DNA from: an uncultured Bacteroidales bacterium
Lineage (GTDB): Bacteria > Bacteroidota > Bacteroidia > Bacteroidales > UBA932
DNA length: 12,457 nt
Reading direction: 5' to 3'
Assembly (NCBI GenBank): GCA_946405645.1
Contig: CAMJHW010000032.1
Coordinates: 1 to 12,457 of the forward strand
Both the position numbers and the translations under genes were made by a program. Every line of letters starts with the position of its first letter. Position 1 is the stretch's first letter. Shown here piece after piece: positions 1 to 7,585 of this stretch. Under the pieces are notes generated by a model. It did not search any database. It saw only the letters and a program-made list of their open reading frames with translations, and was not told the origin of the DNA.

Positions 1-12
1 CGATAATAGACA

Positions 13-696
13 ATGAGTTGGACAAAAGACGTTTGGGCTGAATCAGCCAGAATTTTCGAAGGCATCAAAGACCTTCCTTTCATCAAGGAGCTGGCGGACG
101 GCAGCCTGGACCCGTCCCGCTTCGACAGGTATATCGCACAGGACGAAGTTTACATCGGCAACTACGGCAGGCAGATGTTCCTGCTGGCCGACATGATGAC
201 GGACCCCGCACAGCAGGAGATGTTCCGCGCATTTGCGCAGACCGGAATCGACGGTGAGAAAGCGATGCACGAGCTGCTGATAGCCCGCTTCGGCATCGAC
301 ACCGAGGTCAAAGCCTCCGAGGTGACATCCACTTACAACAACCACACGCAGGCCGCCATCGACAGCGGCAGCAAGGAAGTAGCGCTGGCTGCCATGCTTC
401 CTTGCATGTGGATATACAACGAGGTGGGTCTGTATATCCGCAGCATAGCCTTGCTTGAAGGCAATCCATACAAGGAATGGGTACTCGAATACGGCAACGA
501 GGAATTCACCGAAGGAGTGAACGCAGTCCTCGCCCTGGTAGACGGATGGGCCGCCGCCGTGGACGATGCCACCCGCGCCAGGATGACACGCGCTTACCTG
601 GAGGCCGCACTGTTCGAATACGCCTTCTGGGATTACGGATACAACGGTCCCGACAAGGACTATTCCTATATGAACTCCCTGAAAGAATGGTTATGA
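13..696 (+). CDS. tenA: TenA family aminopyrimidine aminohydrolase (thiaminase II)
   Basis: A 227-residue cytosolic protein of normal family length. TenA enzymes hydrolyse degraded thiamine, chiefly aminomethyl-HMP to HMP, so the pyrimidine can be salvaged. The residues used by characterised TenA enzymes appear in the right order: Asp44 in a Q-D-x-x-Y context, Tyr108, the catalytic Cys131 in LPCMWIYNEVG, Tyr160, and Glu202 in the C-terminal ALFEYAFWDYGY helix. In-frame TAA and TAG codons lie just upstream (positions 4-9), which fixes the ATG at 13. The last codons overlap the thiD start (ATGA, 693-696), so the two are probably translationally coupled: TenA releases HMP and ThiD phosphorylates it. 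Only 12 bases of upstream sequence are present, so promoter, any TPP riboswitch and further thi genes cannot be judged. Confidence 0.93.
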   Translation: MSWTKDVWAESARIFEGIKDLPFIKELADGSLDPSRFDRYIAQDEVYIGNYGRQMFLLADMMTDPAQQEMFRAFAQTGIDGEKAMHELLIARFGIDTEVKASEVTSTYNNHTQAAIDSGSKEVALAAMLPCMWIYNEVGLYIRSIALLEGNPYKEWVLEYGNEEFTEGVNAVLALVDGWAAAVDDATRARMTRAYLEAALFEYAFWDYGYNGPDKDYSYMNSLKEWL

Positions 697-1508
697 AGAA
701 GTACCCGGTAGTACTGACGATAGCGGGGAGCGACTCCGGCGGAGGCGCCGGCATACAGGCCGACATCAAGGCCGTTTCCGCGACCGGTGCTTACGCCGCG
801 AGCGCCATTACCGCCGTCACCGTACAGAACACCTTGGGAGTGGAGGACGTCCACCCCATACCGATTCCCATTATCGCCGCACAGATAGCGGCCGTTCTCG
901 GCGACATAGGAGCCGACGCCGTTAAGATAGGTATGCTGCATAGCGCGGATGTCGTCCGTGCCGTAAAGGAGCAGCTGCTGAGGTTCGGCGTCAAAAATAT
1001 CGTACTCGACCCGGTAATGGTATCGACTTCGGGCCACCGCCTCATCGAAGACTCTGCCGTCAAGGTCCTCTCGGAAGAGCTTATCCCTGTTGCACGTGTC
1101 ATAACTCCCAACGTCCCGGAGGCCGAGATTCTGGCCGGGGAACGTGTCACCTCGCAGTCTGATCTGCCGCGCATTGCGCGTGCGCTCTCATGCGGAGGAC
1201 GCGTGTCCGTCCTGATGAAGGCCGGACACCTGTCGGAAGACAATCTTGTCGATATCTTCTACAACGCCGAGACGGACACCCTCCTCGAACTTCCTTCAAA
1301 GAGGATCCACACCCCCAACACGCACGGGACAGGTTGCACGCTGTCATCGGCCTTCGCTTCTTTCCTGGCACAGGGTCTCAGTCTGAACGACGCGGCCCGC
1401 GCCGCAAAGGATTACATCAACTCCGCCATCGTATCGGGCTCGGAGTATTCCATCGGCCACGGCCACGGCCCGGTCGACCACTTCTGGGCCTTGCATCACG
1501 GGGTATAG
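693..1508 (+). CDS. thiD: Hydroxymethylpyrimidine/phosphomethylpyrimidine kinase ThiD
   Basis: A 271-residue ribokinase-fold enzyme that phosphorylates HMP to HMP-P and then HMP-PP, the pyrimidine half of thiamine. Visible marks are the N-terminal AGSDSGGGAGIQAD loop (residues 11-24), LDPVMVSTSGHRL (105-117), TPNVPEAEIL (138-147), and the anion-hole motif HGTGCTLSSA (211-220) with catalytic Cys215. Length is typical for ThiD without a fused ThiE or TenA. I place the start at ATG 693, which overlaps the tenA stop. An ATG two codons earlier (687) is possible, and the open frame runs further upstream only because it crosses tenA. In some organisms ThiD and TenA are fused; here they are separate but coupled. 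No clear terminator follows, and the next gene has its own promoter. Confidence 0.95.
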   Translation: MKKYPVVLTIAGSDSGGGAGIQADIKAVSATGAYAASAITAVTVQNTLGVEDVHPIPIPIIAAQIAAVLGDIGADAVKIGMLHSADVVRAVKEQLLRFGVKNIVLDPVMVSTSGHRLIEDSAVKVLSEELIPVARVITPNVPEAEILAGERVTSQSDLPRIARALSCGGRVSVLMKAGHLSEDNLVDIFYNAETDTLLELPSKRIHTPNTHGTGCTLSSAFASFLAQGLSLNDAARAAKDYINSAIVSGSEYSIGHGHGPVDHFWALHHGV

Positions 1509-1525
1509 GCCATTCTGCGGAAACC

Positions 1526-1557
1526 CTTGATTTTCAAGAATGAAATGTCTATATTTG
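1526..1557 (+). promoter_or_regulatory. Promoter of the rubrerythrin gene, with a small dyad over the -33 element
   Basis: TATATTTG at 1550-1557 matches the Bacteroidota -7 consensus TAnnTTTG exactly. TTG at 1527-1529 lies 20 bases upstream, where the -33 TTTG is expected (3 of 4 bases match). The -33 element sits inside a perfect inverted repeat, CTTGA-TTT-TCAAG (1526-1538), which could be a regulator half-site pair or chance. The rubrerythrin ATG is 25 bases downstream of the -7 element. A 4-codon frame, ATG at 1576 to TAA at 1588-1590, overlaps the true start. Confidence 0.7.
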
Positions 1558-1582
1558 TTAGAACGATTAACAACTATGAACC

Positions 1583-2122
1583 ATGAGTAACAAGTATGCC
1601 GGTACCCAGACCGAGAAAAACCTGGAGGCCGCGTTCGCAGGCGAATCGCAGGCAAGGAACAAATATACGTACTTCGCATCCAGAGCCAAGAAGGACGGTT
1701 TCGAACAGATAGCCGCGCTTTTCCTCAAAACGGCGGAGAACGAGAAGGAGCACGCCAAGCTATGGTTCAAGGAACTTGGCGGCATCGGAGACACCGCACA
1801 GAACCTTGCAGCGGCAGCCGAGGGAGAAAACTACGAGTGGACCGACATGTATGAAGGCTTCGCAAAAACCGCGGAGGAGGAAGGTTTCACGGAGCTTGCA
1901 GCCAAGTTCCGCGGAGTCGCCGCCATCGAGAAGCATCACGAAGAGCGCTACCGCGCACTCCTGAAGAACGTCGAGACAGCTGCGGTCTTCGCCAAGTCTG
2001 AAGTCAAGGTGTGGGAGTGCCGCAACTGCGGCCATATCGTGGTAGGTACCAAAGCCCCGGACATCTGCCCCGTCTGCGCCCATCCACAGGCATACTTCGA
2101 GGTCAACGCCGAGAATTACTAG
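1583..2122 (+). CDS. rbr: Rubrerythrin (diiron peroxidase with C-terminal rubredoxin domain)
   Basis: A 179-residue non-haem iron peroxidase that reduces hydrogen peroxide in anaerobes and protects the cytosol during oxygen exposure. The N-terminal four-helix ferritin-like domain (residues 1 to about 135) carries the diiron pattern: Glu21 in [12 protein letters not shown], Glu54 and His57 in ENEKEH, Glu82 and Glu85 in GENYEW, and Glu116 with His119 in IEKHHEER. The C-terminal rubredoxin-like domain has Cys146-x-x-Cys149 and Cys162-x-x-Cys165, ligands of one iron. Alignment from memory with Desulfovibrio vulgaris rubrerythrin is nearly end to end, so the protein is full length. The gene is monocistronic, with its own promoter, and converges on the ligase gene with only three bases between the stops. 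The electron donor is not encoded nearby. Regulation by a peroxide sensor is plausible, but I see no clear PerR or OxyR box. Confidence 0.96.
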   Translation: MSNKYAGTQTEKNLEAAFAGESQARNKYTYFASRAKKDGFEQIAALFLKTAENEKEHAKLWFKELGGIGDTAQNLAAAAEGENYEWTDMYEGFAKTAEEEGFTELAAKFRGVAAIEKHHEERYRALLKNVETAAVFAKSEVKVWECRNCGHIVVGTKAPDICPVCAHPQAYFEVNAENY

Positions 2123-2125
2123 GAG

Positions 2126-3793
2126 TTACTTCTTTTCTTCAGCCACAGCCGCGGAGGCGTCAGCCCTCTGCGGCTGATTCTGTTTATCCTGATAGAGGAA
2201 ACGGCGGATCTTGTGAGTGGCGGTCTTGTTGAAGGGCTCCTTCATCACTTCCACGTCCTTGATCTTGAGGAACTGGCTGACCTTAGAATTGACGAAGTCC
2301 ATCACCTCCTTCTTCTTCTGTTCGAGGCTCTCGATGAACTTGTCCTCACCTTCGAGGTTCCAGTCGATTTCACCCTCATTGAACTGGACAAGCGCTACCA
2401 GCTGCCCGGAACGGGAAACGACCAGGGAATCGTTCACGCCGCCGATATTGTTGATGACGCTCTCTATCTCCTCGGGATAGATATTCTCTCCGGAAGCGCC
2501 GATGATGACATTGCCCATGCGGCCGAGGATGCTGTAGCGTCCCTTCTTGTCGGCCGTGGCCATGTCGCCCGTGCGCATCCACCCGTCATCCGTCATTACG
2601 GCCTTGGTACGGACATAATCCTTGTAATAACCGAGCATGACGTTCGGTCCCTTGACCTGCAGTTCGCCCTGTCCGGTCTCGGGGTTGATGTCTGCAAGGC
2701 GTACGCTGACGCCGTAGGACGCCGTACCAGTAGTACCGATATGCGTCTTCTTGGGGCCGGCATCGCAGATGAGAGGAGCAGTCTCGGTCAGGCCGTATCC
2801 GATAGCATAAGGGAAACGGCATTTCTTGAGGAAACGCTCTACCTCGACGTCCAGTTTGGCGCCGCCGATGCCGAAGAAACGGATGCGCCCGCCGAACTGC
2901 TTCTTAAGCTTGGTGCCGACCAGCCAGTATAGCAACCACGGCATCTTGTCACGCAGATAGGACAGGAACTTGCTGGAGTTGATGGTCGGCAGCACCTTGC
3001 TGCGGACCACTTTCTCGATAATCAGCGGAACGGAGAGCATGGTCGTCGGACGGAGCTTGCTGATCGCACCCATCAGGACGGTAGGAGTCGGCGGTTTCTG
3101 AATATAGAAAACAGAAGCGCCACGGGCGAATGGGTACAGCATGCCAATGCTCATCTCGTAAGTGTGGGCGAGCGGCAGTATCGACAGGAAGACGTCCTTG
3201 CGATAAACGTGGTGTGCGAACCAAGACTCTTCCACGTTCGCGCAGAAATTGCGATGGCTGAGCATTACGCCCTTGGCATTGCCGGTGGTCCCGGAAGTAT
3301 AGATGATGGCGGCGATGTCCATCGGTTCGGGCTTTTTGATGGTTCCGTCGCAGGTATACTTGGTCTTATCCACACGGATGAGACTGAAATCGCTGATATC
3401 GATTACGATATGCAACCGTTCCAACGCTTCCTCACTGATCTTGGGGAACTGTTTGCGTGAAACGAAGATAGCCTTGGCATCCGAGTGCGCCAGGATATTC
3501 TCCACCTCGTTAGGTGAAACTTCGGGCAGCATCGGCACCGCGATGCGGCCGTAGGAAGTGATCGCGAAGAAGGCGACACCCCAGTTGGGCTGGTTCTCAG
3601 ACAGGATGGCGATCTTGTCAGAAGCGTTGATGCCGAACGTGGCCAGGACTCCGGACAGGCGGTCACACGCCTCCTTGAAGCCGGCATAAGTATAATGCTG
3701 ACCACCATCTACATAGTCAGAGGCCGTTCGCTTGGCATATTTGGACGAGGAATATTCCAGGATGTCCGAAAGTGTCTTGAAACTATGTCTCAT
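2126..3793 (-). CDS. Long-chain acyl-CoA (or acyl-ACP) synthetase, AMP-forming
   Basis: A 555-residue member of the ANL adenylating superfamily, FadD/Aas-like. It should activate a free fatty acid with ATP to an acyl-adenylate and pass it to CoA or ACP. Visible motifs in order: P-loop YTSGTTGNAKG (165-175), GYGLTETAP (332-340), TGD (408-410), hinge and signature GRMGNVIIGASGENIYPEE (424-442), and the C-terminal motif KTATHKIRRFLY with the expected catalytic Lys528. After the fold ends, about 20 residues form a polar Gln/Ala/Lys-rich tail (roughly 536-555), probably disordered. The ATG overlaps the stop of the upstream acyltransferase gene (TGATG, 3791-3795), indicating translational coupling. 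That arrangement, acyltransferase then ligase, matches the domain order of the fused enzyme Aas. The thiol acceptor and chain-length preference cannot be read from sequence alone. It is paralogous to the ligase at 8696-10339 but keeps the catalytic Lys. Confidence 0.9.
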   Translation of the reverse strand: MRHSFKTLSDILEYSSSKYAKRTASDYVDGGQHYTYAGFKEACDRLSGVLATFGINASDKIAILSENQPNWGVAFFAITSYGRIAVPMLPEVSPNEVENILAHSDAKAIFVSRKQFPKISEEALERLHIVIDISDFSLIRVDKTKYTCDGTIKKPEPMDIAAIIYTSGTTGNAKGVMLSHRNFCANVEESWFAHHVYRKDVFLSILPLAHTYEMSIGMLYPFARGASVFYIQKPPTPTVLMGAISKLRPTTMLSVPLIIEKVVRSKVLPTINSSKFLSYLRDKMPWLLYWLVGTKLKKQFGGRIRFFGIGGAKLDVEVERFLKKCRFPYAIGYGLTETAPLICDAGPKKTHIGTTGTASYGVSVRLADINPETGQGELQVKGPNVMLGYYKDYVRTKAVMTDDGWMRTGDMATADKKGRYSILGRMGNVIIGASGENIYPEEIESVINNIGGVNDSLVVSRSGQLVALVQFNEGEIDWNLEGEDKFIESLEQKKKEVMDFVNSKVSQFLKIKDVEVMKEPFNKTATHKIRRFLYQDKQNQPQRADASAAVAEEKK

Positions 3794-4344
3794 CAGTGAG
3801 TCCTGTATTTTTCAGGGTGCCTGCCACCCAGGTCCATGGATTCGTAAATCTGCTGGATGCGCCGCGTGTCCGCGGCGGCATCATCAGTCAGTTCGACCTT
3901 TTCACCACAGCCTATCCTCTTGCGTTTCCAATCGAAATAGCAGAGATAGACCGGAATATCGGCCGTACGTGCAATAAGGTGGTAACCGCTTTTCCAGCGC
4001 GCTACGGGCTTGCGGGTACCCTCCGGTGCGATAGCCAGGTGGAAGTGCTCCCTGTTCTCCATTTCGCGCATGACGGAACGGACGACAGCAGAGGGATTGG
4101 AGCGGTCCACGGGAATGCCTCCCATAGCCTTGACTATCCATCCCAGAGGAGGGAAGAACATCTCCTTCTTGACCATGCACAGGGAGGTGCCGCCAACGGC
4201 CTCATAATAAAGATAGGCCACCACGAAATCGAGGATGGAAGTGTGCGGGGCGCCAAGAAGGATGCATTTGTCCTCCTTGGGGATATTCTCGTCCATTTCC
4301 CAACCCCAGACGTTCATGATCAGACGGCAGAACTTTCTCCACAT
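3793..4344 (-). CDS. Short PlsC-like lysophospholipid/glycerophosphate acyltransferase
   Basis: A 183-residue protein of the PlsC/LPLAT family, which moves an acyl chain onto a (lyso)glycerophosphate or related hydroxyl acceptor at the inner face of the membrane. The H-x4-D catalytic box is APHTSILDF (His34 and Asp39 by count). It is followed by the acceptor-binding GGIPVDR, the EGTR block (IAPEGTRKP) and a C-terminal IPVYL strand. It is shorter than classical PlsC (about 240 residues) and has no obvious N-terminal membrane helix, so it looks like a minimal, peripherally bound form. The ATG at 4344 lies 20 bases downstream of a good -7 element. The stop overlaps the start of the acyl ligase, so the pair is probably co-expressed and may work together. 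The donor could be acyl-ACP or acyl-CoA. Substrate assignment is inference; family assignment is firm. Confidence 0.87.
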   Translation of the reverse strand: MWRKFCRLIMNVWGWEMDENIPKEDKCILLGAPHTSILDFVVAYLYYEAVGGTSLCMVKKEMFFPPLGWIVKAMGGIPVDRSNPSAVVRSVMREMENREHFHLAIAPEGTRKPVARWKSGYHLIARTADIPVYLCYFDWKRKRIGCGEKVELTDDAAADTRRIQQIYESMDLGGRHPEKYRTH

Positions 4345-4360
4345 AGCCTTTCGCTTTTAA

Positions 4361-4392
4361 CGTGCAAAAATACTCTTTTTACACTATCTTTG
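4361..4392 (+). promoter_or_regulatory. Promoter of fabF (reads rightward)
   Basis: TATCTTTG at 4385-4392 matches TAnnTTTG. The -33 position 20 bases upstream (4361-4364, CGTG) is a poor match, so this promoter may be weaker or need help. The fabF ATG at 4413 is 20 bases downstream. Since the start of transcription must be to the right of 4392, the in-frame ATG at 4362 cannot be the translation start used from this promoter. Confidence 0.65.
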
Positions 4393-4396
4393 CAAA
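4365..4396 (-). promoter_or_regulatory. Promoter of the acyltransferase-ligase operon (reads leftward)
   Basis: On the minus strand TATTTTTG (plus positions 4365-4372) fits TAnnTTTG, and a perfect TTTG (plus 4393-4396) lies exactly 20 bases upstream. This is the best two-part Bacteroidota promoter in the window. The acyltransferase ATG follows 20 bases after the -7 element, giving a very short leader. Its -33 element directly abuts the -7 element of the opposing fabF promoter, forming the palindrome TTTGCAAA (4389-4396). Confidence 0.75.
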
Positions 4397-4412
4397 CCCA
4401 AAACCCGTTGAC

Positions 4413-5660
4413 ATGAAAGAAAGAAGAGTAGTTATCACCGGTATGGGCATTATATCGCCCATAGGAAACGACATAGACACTTTCAGGAAAAGCCTGAGCG
4501 AAGGACGCTGCGGCATCTCCCTGATCGAAGGGATGGATGAATACGGAGAACTCCCCGTTCACGTGGCAGGATTGGTGAAAGACTTCAATCCCGTCGCACT
4601 CGGCATGGATGCCGCAAGCGTGCGCAGGAGCGACCTCTTCAGCCGCTTCGCCACCTGCGCCGCCATCGAGGCGGTGGCGGACAGCGGACTCGAGGCAGGG
4701 GTCAACATCGCGCCCGAGCGTTTCGGAGTCTATGTGGGTTCCGGCATAGGCGGAATGCAGACGTTCGTCAACCAGACCAAGACGATGATCGAAGAAGGCG
4801 TATCCCGTATCTCCCCTCATTTCATACCGATGCTCATCAGCAATATCGGAGCCGGGAACATTGCCATACGGTTCAATGCCCAGGGACCATGCCTCCCGGT
4901 AGTTTCTGCATGCTCGACGAGTACGCATGCCGTTGGAGAGGCCTTCAGGGCCATCAAGTACGGGCAGGCCGACGCGATTATCGCCGGCGGATCGGAAGCC
5001 GCAGTCACTCCGCTTGGACTCGGCGGTTTCGCCAACATCAAGGCCCTGTCGACTTCCTCCGACCCTATGCAGGCCAGCCTGCCGTTCGACCGTCGCCGCG
5101 GCGGATTCGTGATGGCGGAAGGCGCAGCCATACTCATACTCGAGGAGTACGGGCATGCCATGCAGCGCGGAGCGGATATCATCGCGGAAGTTGCCGGCTA
5201 CGGCAACACCTGCGATGCATATCACTACACCGCGCCGCGCCCCGACGGCACGACAACAGCAGCCGCGGTGCGACAGTCGCTGGAAGAGGCGGGGTTCGAA
5301 GCCGATAAAATGCTATATATCAATGCCCATGGTACCGGAACCCTGCTGAATGACAAGTGCGAGACCGCAGCATTCAAGCTCGCCCTCGGAGAGGATGTGG
5401 CCAGGAAAGCGATGATCAGTTCGACCAAGTCCATGACAGGGCATATGATAGGCGCAGCCGGAGCTGCGGAGCTGATCGCCTCAGCAATCGCGCTCAAGGA
5501 CGGTTTCCTTCCTCCGACCATAGGATATGCTGAACCTGACCCGGAATGCGACCTGGATTACATCCCTGTTACCGCCAGGCAGGTGCAGGCCGAGTTCGCA
5601 CTGTCCAGCTCACTGGGATTCGGAGGGCATAATGCTGTAGTGACGCTGAAGAGAATATAG
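4413..5660 (+). CDS. fabF: 3-oxoacyl-[acyl-carrier-protein] synthase II (FabF type)
   Basis: A 415-residue condensing enzyme that extends acyl-ACP with malonyl-ACP in type II fatty acid synthesis. The thiolase fold starts at RRVVITGMGIISPIG. The Cys-His-His catalytic set is visible: nucleophile Cys in VSACSTSTHAVGEA, first His in INAHGTGT, and Lys plus second His in STKSMTGHMIGAAGA. The C-terminal SLGFGGHNAVV motif is intact. A more typical FabF reads HGTSTP where this one has HGTGTLL, so an isozyme or specialised condensing enzyme is possible, but nothing argues against the FabF class. ATG 4413 was chosen because the longer frame to 4362 would start upstream of the predicted transcription start, and because family members begin at this point. 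No acp or other fab gene is adjacent. It is divergent from the acyltransferase/ligase pair and ends at a bidirectional terminator. Confidence 0.92.
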   Translation: MKERRVVITGMGIISPIGNDIDTFRKSLSEGRCGISLIEGMDEYGELPVHVAGLVKDFNPVALGMDAASVRRSDLFSRFATCAAIEAVADSGLEAGVNIAPERFGVYVGSGIGGMQTFVNQTKTMIEEGVSRISPHFIPMLISNIGAGNIAIRFNAQGPCLPVVSACSTSTHAVGEAFRAIKYGQADAIIAGGSEAAVTPLGLGGFANIKALSTSSDPMQASLPFDRRRGGFVMAEGAAILILEEYGHAMQRGADIIAEVAGYGNTCDAYHYTAPRPDGTTTAAAVRQSLEEAGFEADKMLYINAHGTGTLLNDKCETAAFKLALGEDVARKAMISSTKSMTGHMIGAAGAAELIASAIALKDGFLPPTIGYAEPDPECDLDYIPVTARQVQAEFALSSSLGFGGHNAVVTLKRI

Positions 5661-5682
5661 ATTTCCAGCGGAGCTCAGAGTG

Positions 5683-5739
5683 AAAAAAGGGAGGCTTATC
5701 GGAGATCGGCGATCTCGTAGATGAGCCTCTCCGTTTTTT
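5683..5739. terminator. Bidirectional intrinsic terminator between fabF and the DAHP synthase gene
   Basis: GAGGCTTATC (5691-5700) pairs with GATGAGCCTC (5720-5729) with one G-T wobble. An inner stem, GAGATC (5702-5707) with GATCTC (5711-5716), closes on a GGC loop. The outer arms continue as AAAAAAGG (5683-5690) against CC-G-TTTTTT (5731-5739). The stem is followed by a six-T run in both directions, so it can stop fabF transcripts and the leftward aromatic operon. Nearly all of the structure right of 5696 lies inside the DAHP synthase reading frame. Confidence 0.85.
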
Positions 5740-6727
5740 CCCAGCCCAAGCAAGGGTCCGTTATGGACTTGCCATATACGCATCCTCCAAGGCTCTGGGA
5801 GCCGTCTTCGATATAAGACTCGATCATAAGGCCCTTTACCAGTCGGTGCACGTCATCACTGTGACGAGTACTGTGCAGGACTTCCTTCGCGATGCGGATC
5901 TGCTCGAGATACTTCTTGTCGGAATTGGCGTGGTTGCAGTCCACGATGACTGCGGCGTTCTGAAGGGATGTAGCCTCACTGTACATTCTTGCGAGCATCA
6001 TCAGGTCTTCGTAATGATAGTTGGGATGGGTCTTGCCGTAATTGTCGACAAATCCCCTCAGGATGGCATGTGCGAAGGGATTGCCCTTGCTCTCGACTTC
6101 CCAGTTGCGGTAGATGAATATATGCGAACCCTGTGCAGCCCTGATAGAGTTCATCATAACGGACAAGTCACCGCTCGTAGGATTCTTCATTCCCACGGGG
6201 ACATCGAGTCCGCTGGCAGTCAGACGGTGCTGCTGGTCTTCGACACTGCGCGCTCCGACAGCGACATAGGATATAAGATCGGAAAGGAAATGATGGTTCT
6301 CCGGATAGAGCATCTCATCCGCACACGAAAAACCGAACTCATTGATGGCACGAACGTGCATCCTGCGGATCGAAAGGAGGCCCTTCAGGATGTCCGGGTT
6401 GGCGATGGGATTGGGCTGGTGCAGCATCCCCTTGTATCCGGCGCCTGTCGTACGCGGCTTGTTGGTATAGATACGGGGGATGATGACTATCTTGTCCTTG
6501 ACCTTGTCCTGCACCGGACGAAGCCGGCCGATATAATCCAATACCGCATCCTCCCGGTCTGCGGAACAAGGGCCGATGACCAAGATGAGCTTGTCGGATG
6601 CTCCGCGAAGGACGTCGCGGATCTCACGGTCGTTATGCTTCTTCGCTTCCAGGCCTTCCGCAGAGGCCGGGTACATCTCCTTAACTTCCTGGGGGTTGAA
6701 AAGCTCCCGTTTGAAAATCATGTTCAT
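5696..6727 (-). CDS. aroG: 3-deoxy-7-phosphoheptulonate (DAHP) synthase, class I-alpha
   Basis: A 343-residue class I DAHP synthase, which joins phosphoenolpyruvate and erythrose 4-phosphate in the first step of the shikimate pathway. Motifs: GPCSADRE (Cys54, metal ligand), KPRTTGAGYKG (90-100), GARSVEDQQHR (158-168), GMKNPTSGD (179-187), DCNHANSDKK (His266 ligand), MIESYIEDGSQ (Glu303 ligand) and YGKSITDPCLGWE (Asp324 ligand). There is no fused chorismate mutase domain at either end; that activity sits on the PheA protein of the same operon. It is the last gene, three bases after the tyrA stop. ATG codons at 6727 and 6721 are both possible starts. Which effector, Phe or Tyr, inhibits it cannot be told by eye; the symbol marks the family, not the isozyme. 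Its final codons double as the terminator stem. Confidence 0.94.
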   Translation of the reverse strand: MNMIFKRELFNPQEVKEMYPASAEGLEAKKHNDREIRDVLRGASDKLILVIGPCSADREDAVLDYIGRLRPVQDKVKDKIVIIPRIYTNKPRTTGAGYKGMLHQPNPIANPDILKGLLSIRRMHVRAINEFGFSCADEMLYPENHHFLSDLISYVAVGARSVEDQQHRLTASGLDVPVGMKNPTSGDLSVMMNSIRAAQGSHIFIYRNWEVESKGNPFAHAILRGFVDNYGKTHPNYHYEDLMMLARMYSEATSLQNAAVIVDCNHANSDKKYLEQIRIAKEVLHSTRHSDDVHRLVKGLMIESYIEDGSQSLGGCVYGKSITDPCLGWEKTERLIYEIADLR

Positions 6728-6730
6728 AAG

Positions 6731-7585
6731 CTACTTCTTATCAAAAAAAGAACGCCTCTCGGTCGAAATCCTCATCATCTCCCGCATCTTGTCGGCATCG
6801 CCGTCATTCAATGCGTCCCTCAACTCTACGAACTCTGCGATGAAAAGGTCCATCTGTGTGAGGAGCTGGTCCCTGTTGAGGAGGAAAAGCTCACTCCACA
6901 TAGCGTCATTTATCTTCGCTATCCTGGTAAGGTCCCTGAACGAATCGCCGGTGAACTCGGCAAGATGGCCGGAATCCTTGCTGTTCATCAGAGCCACCGC
7001 GATGCAATGCGTAAGCTGGCTGAGGAAGCCTATCATCTCATCATGCTCTTCCGGGGATAACCTGGTTATGCACTTGAATCCGAGTACCCGGCCAAGATCC
7101 TCGCAAGTACGGACAGCTTCCTCGGTATTGGCATCCGTCGGCGTGACTATGTAATTGGCCCCCTCGAAGACCGAGCAATCGGCATTCCGTACTCCGTAAG
7201 ACTCACGGCCCGCCATCGGATGGGCTCCGACGAATTCGAGATCGTCACGGAGCATTTCCTGCACACGGTACACCACCGAGCGCTTCACTCCAGTGACATC
7301 CGTCAGGAGCGCACCCGGCTTAATATATTCCTGATACTTCTCAATCCAGGAGAGAAACACATGGGGGTACAGGGCAAACACGATGACGTCGAAACGGGAG
7401 ACATATTCGCGGGTAACTTCCACAGTGCCGCTGGCGATCATCCCCCTCGACAAGGCATAATCGATGCTTTCCCTGGAACGGGTGACGGCGCCCACTTCGA
7501 AGCCGGCCTTGGTAAGCCCCTCCGCATAGCTGCCGCCTATCAATCCCAGGCCGACGATCAGTATCCTGCTGTCACGGTCCAACAT
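6731..7585 (-). CDS. tyrA: Prephenate dehydrogenase TyrA (no ACT or chorismate mutase domain)
   Basis: A 284-residue NAD(P)-dependent dehydrogenase that decarboxylates prephenate to 4-hydroxyphenylpyruvate on the tyrosine branch. The Rossmann dinucleotide loop is VGLGLIGGS (11-19). DVTGVK (96-101) and GAHPMAGRE (120-128, with catalytic His122) are the family signatures, and the helical C-terminal domain carries LTH (191-193) and DSFRDLTRIAKINDAMW (214-230). At this length it is the minimal core without the C-terminal ACT domain found in some relatives. The ATG at 7585 overlaps the pheA stop (TGATG). A GTG one codon earlier is open but less likely. An aminotransferase for the last step to tyrosine is not in the window. 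Confidence 0.94.
   Translation of the reverse strand: MLDRDSRILIVGLGLIGGSYAEGLTKAGFEVGAVTRSRESIDYALSRGMIASGTVEVTREYVSRFDVIVFALYPHVFLSWIEKYQEYIKPGALLTDVTGVKRSVVYRVQEMLRDDLEFVGAHPMAGRESYGVRNADCSVFEGANYIVTPTDANTEEAVRTCEDLGRVLGFKCITRLSPEEHDEMIGFLSQLTHCIAVALMNSKDSGHLAEFTGDSFRDLTRIAKINDAMWSELFLLNRDQLLTQMDLFIAEFVELRDALNDGDADKMREMMRISTERRSFFDKK

Noticed and set aside
477..692. N-terminal extension of ThiD
   Set aside because: The open frame upstream of 693 lies within tenA and translates to an Arg-rich sequence unlike any ThiD. The kinase fold starts at the ATG at 693 (or 687).
4362..4412. 17-residue N-terminal extension of FabF
   Set aside because: The ATG at 4362 is upstream of the -7 element at 4385-4392, so it would not be in the transcript, and the extension does not match FabF proteins.
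4320..5225. 301-codon minus-strand open frame over fabF
   Set aside because: It is antisense to the FabF active-site region and would need to start inside fabF. It has no family features.
5846..7060. 404-codon open frame on the plus strand
   Set aside because: It is antisense to the DAHP synthase and tyrA genes, which have full motif support. The predicted protein has no recognisable motifs. Long antisense frames are expected in GC-rich codon-biased genes.
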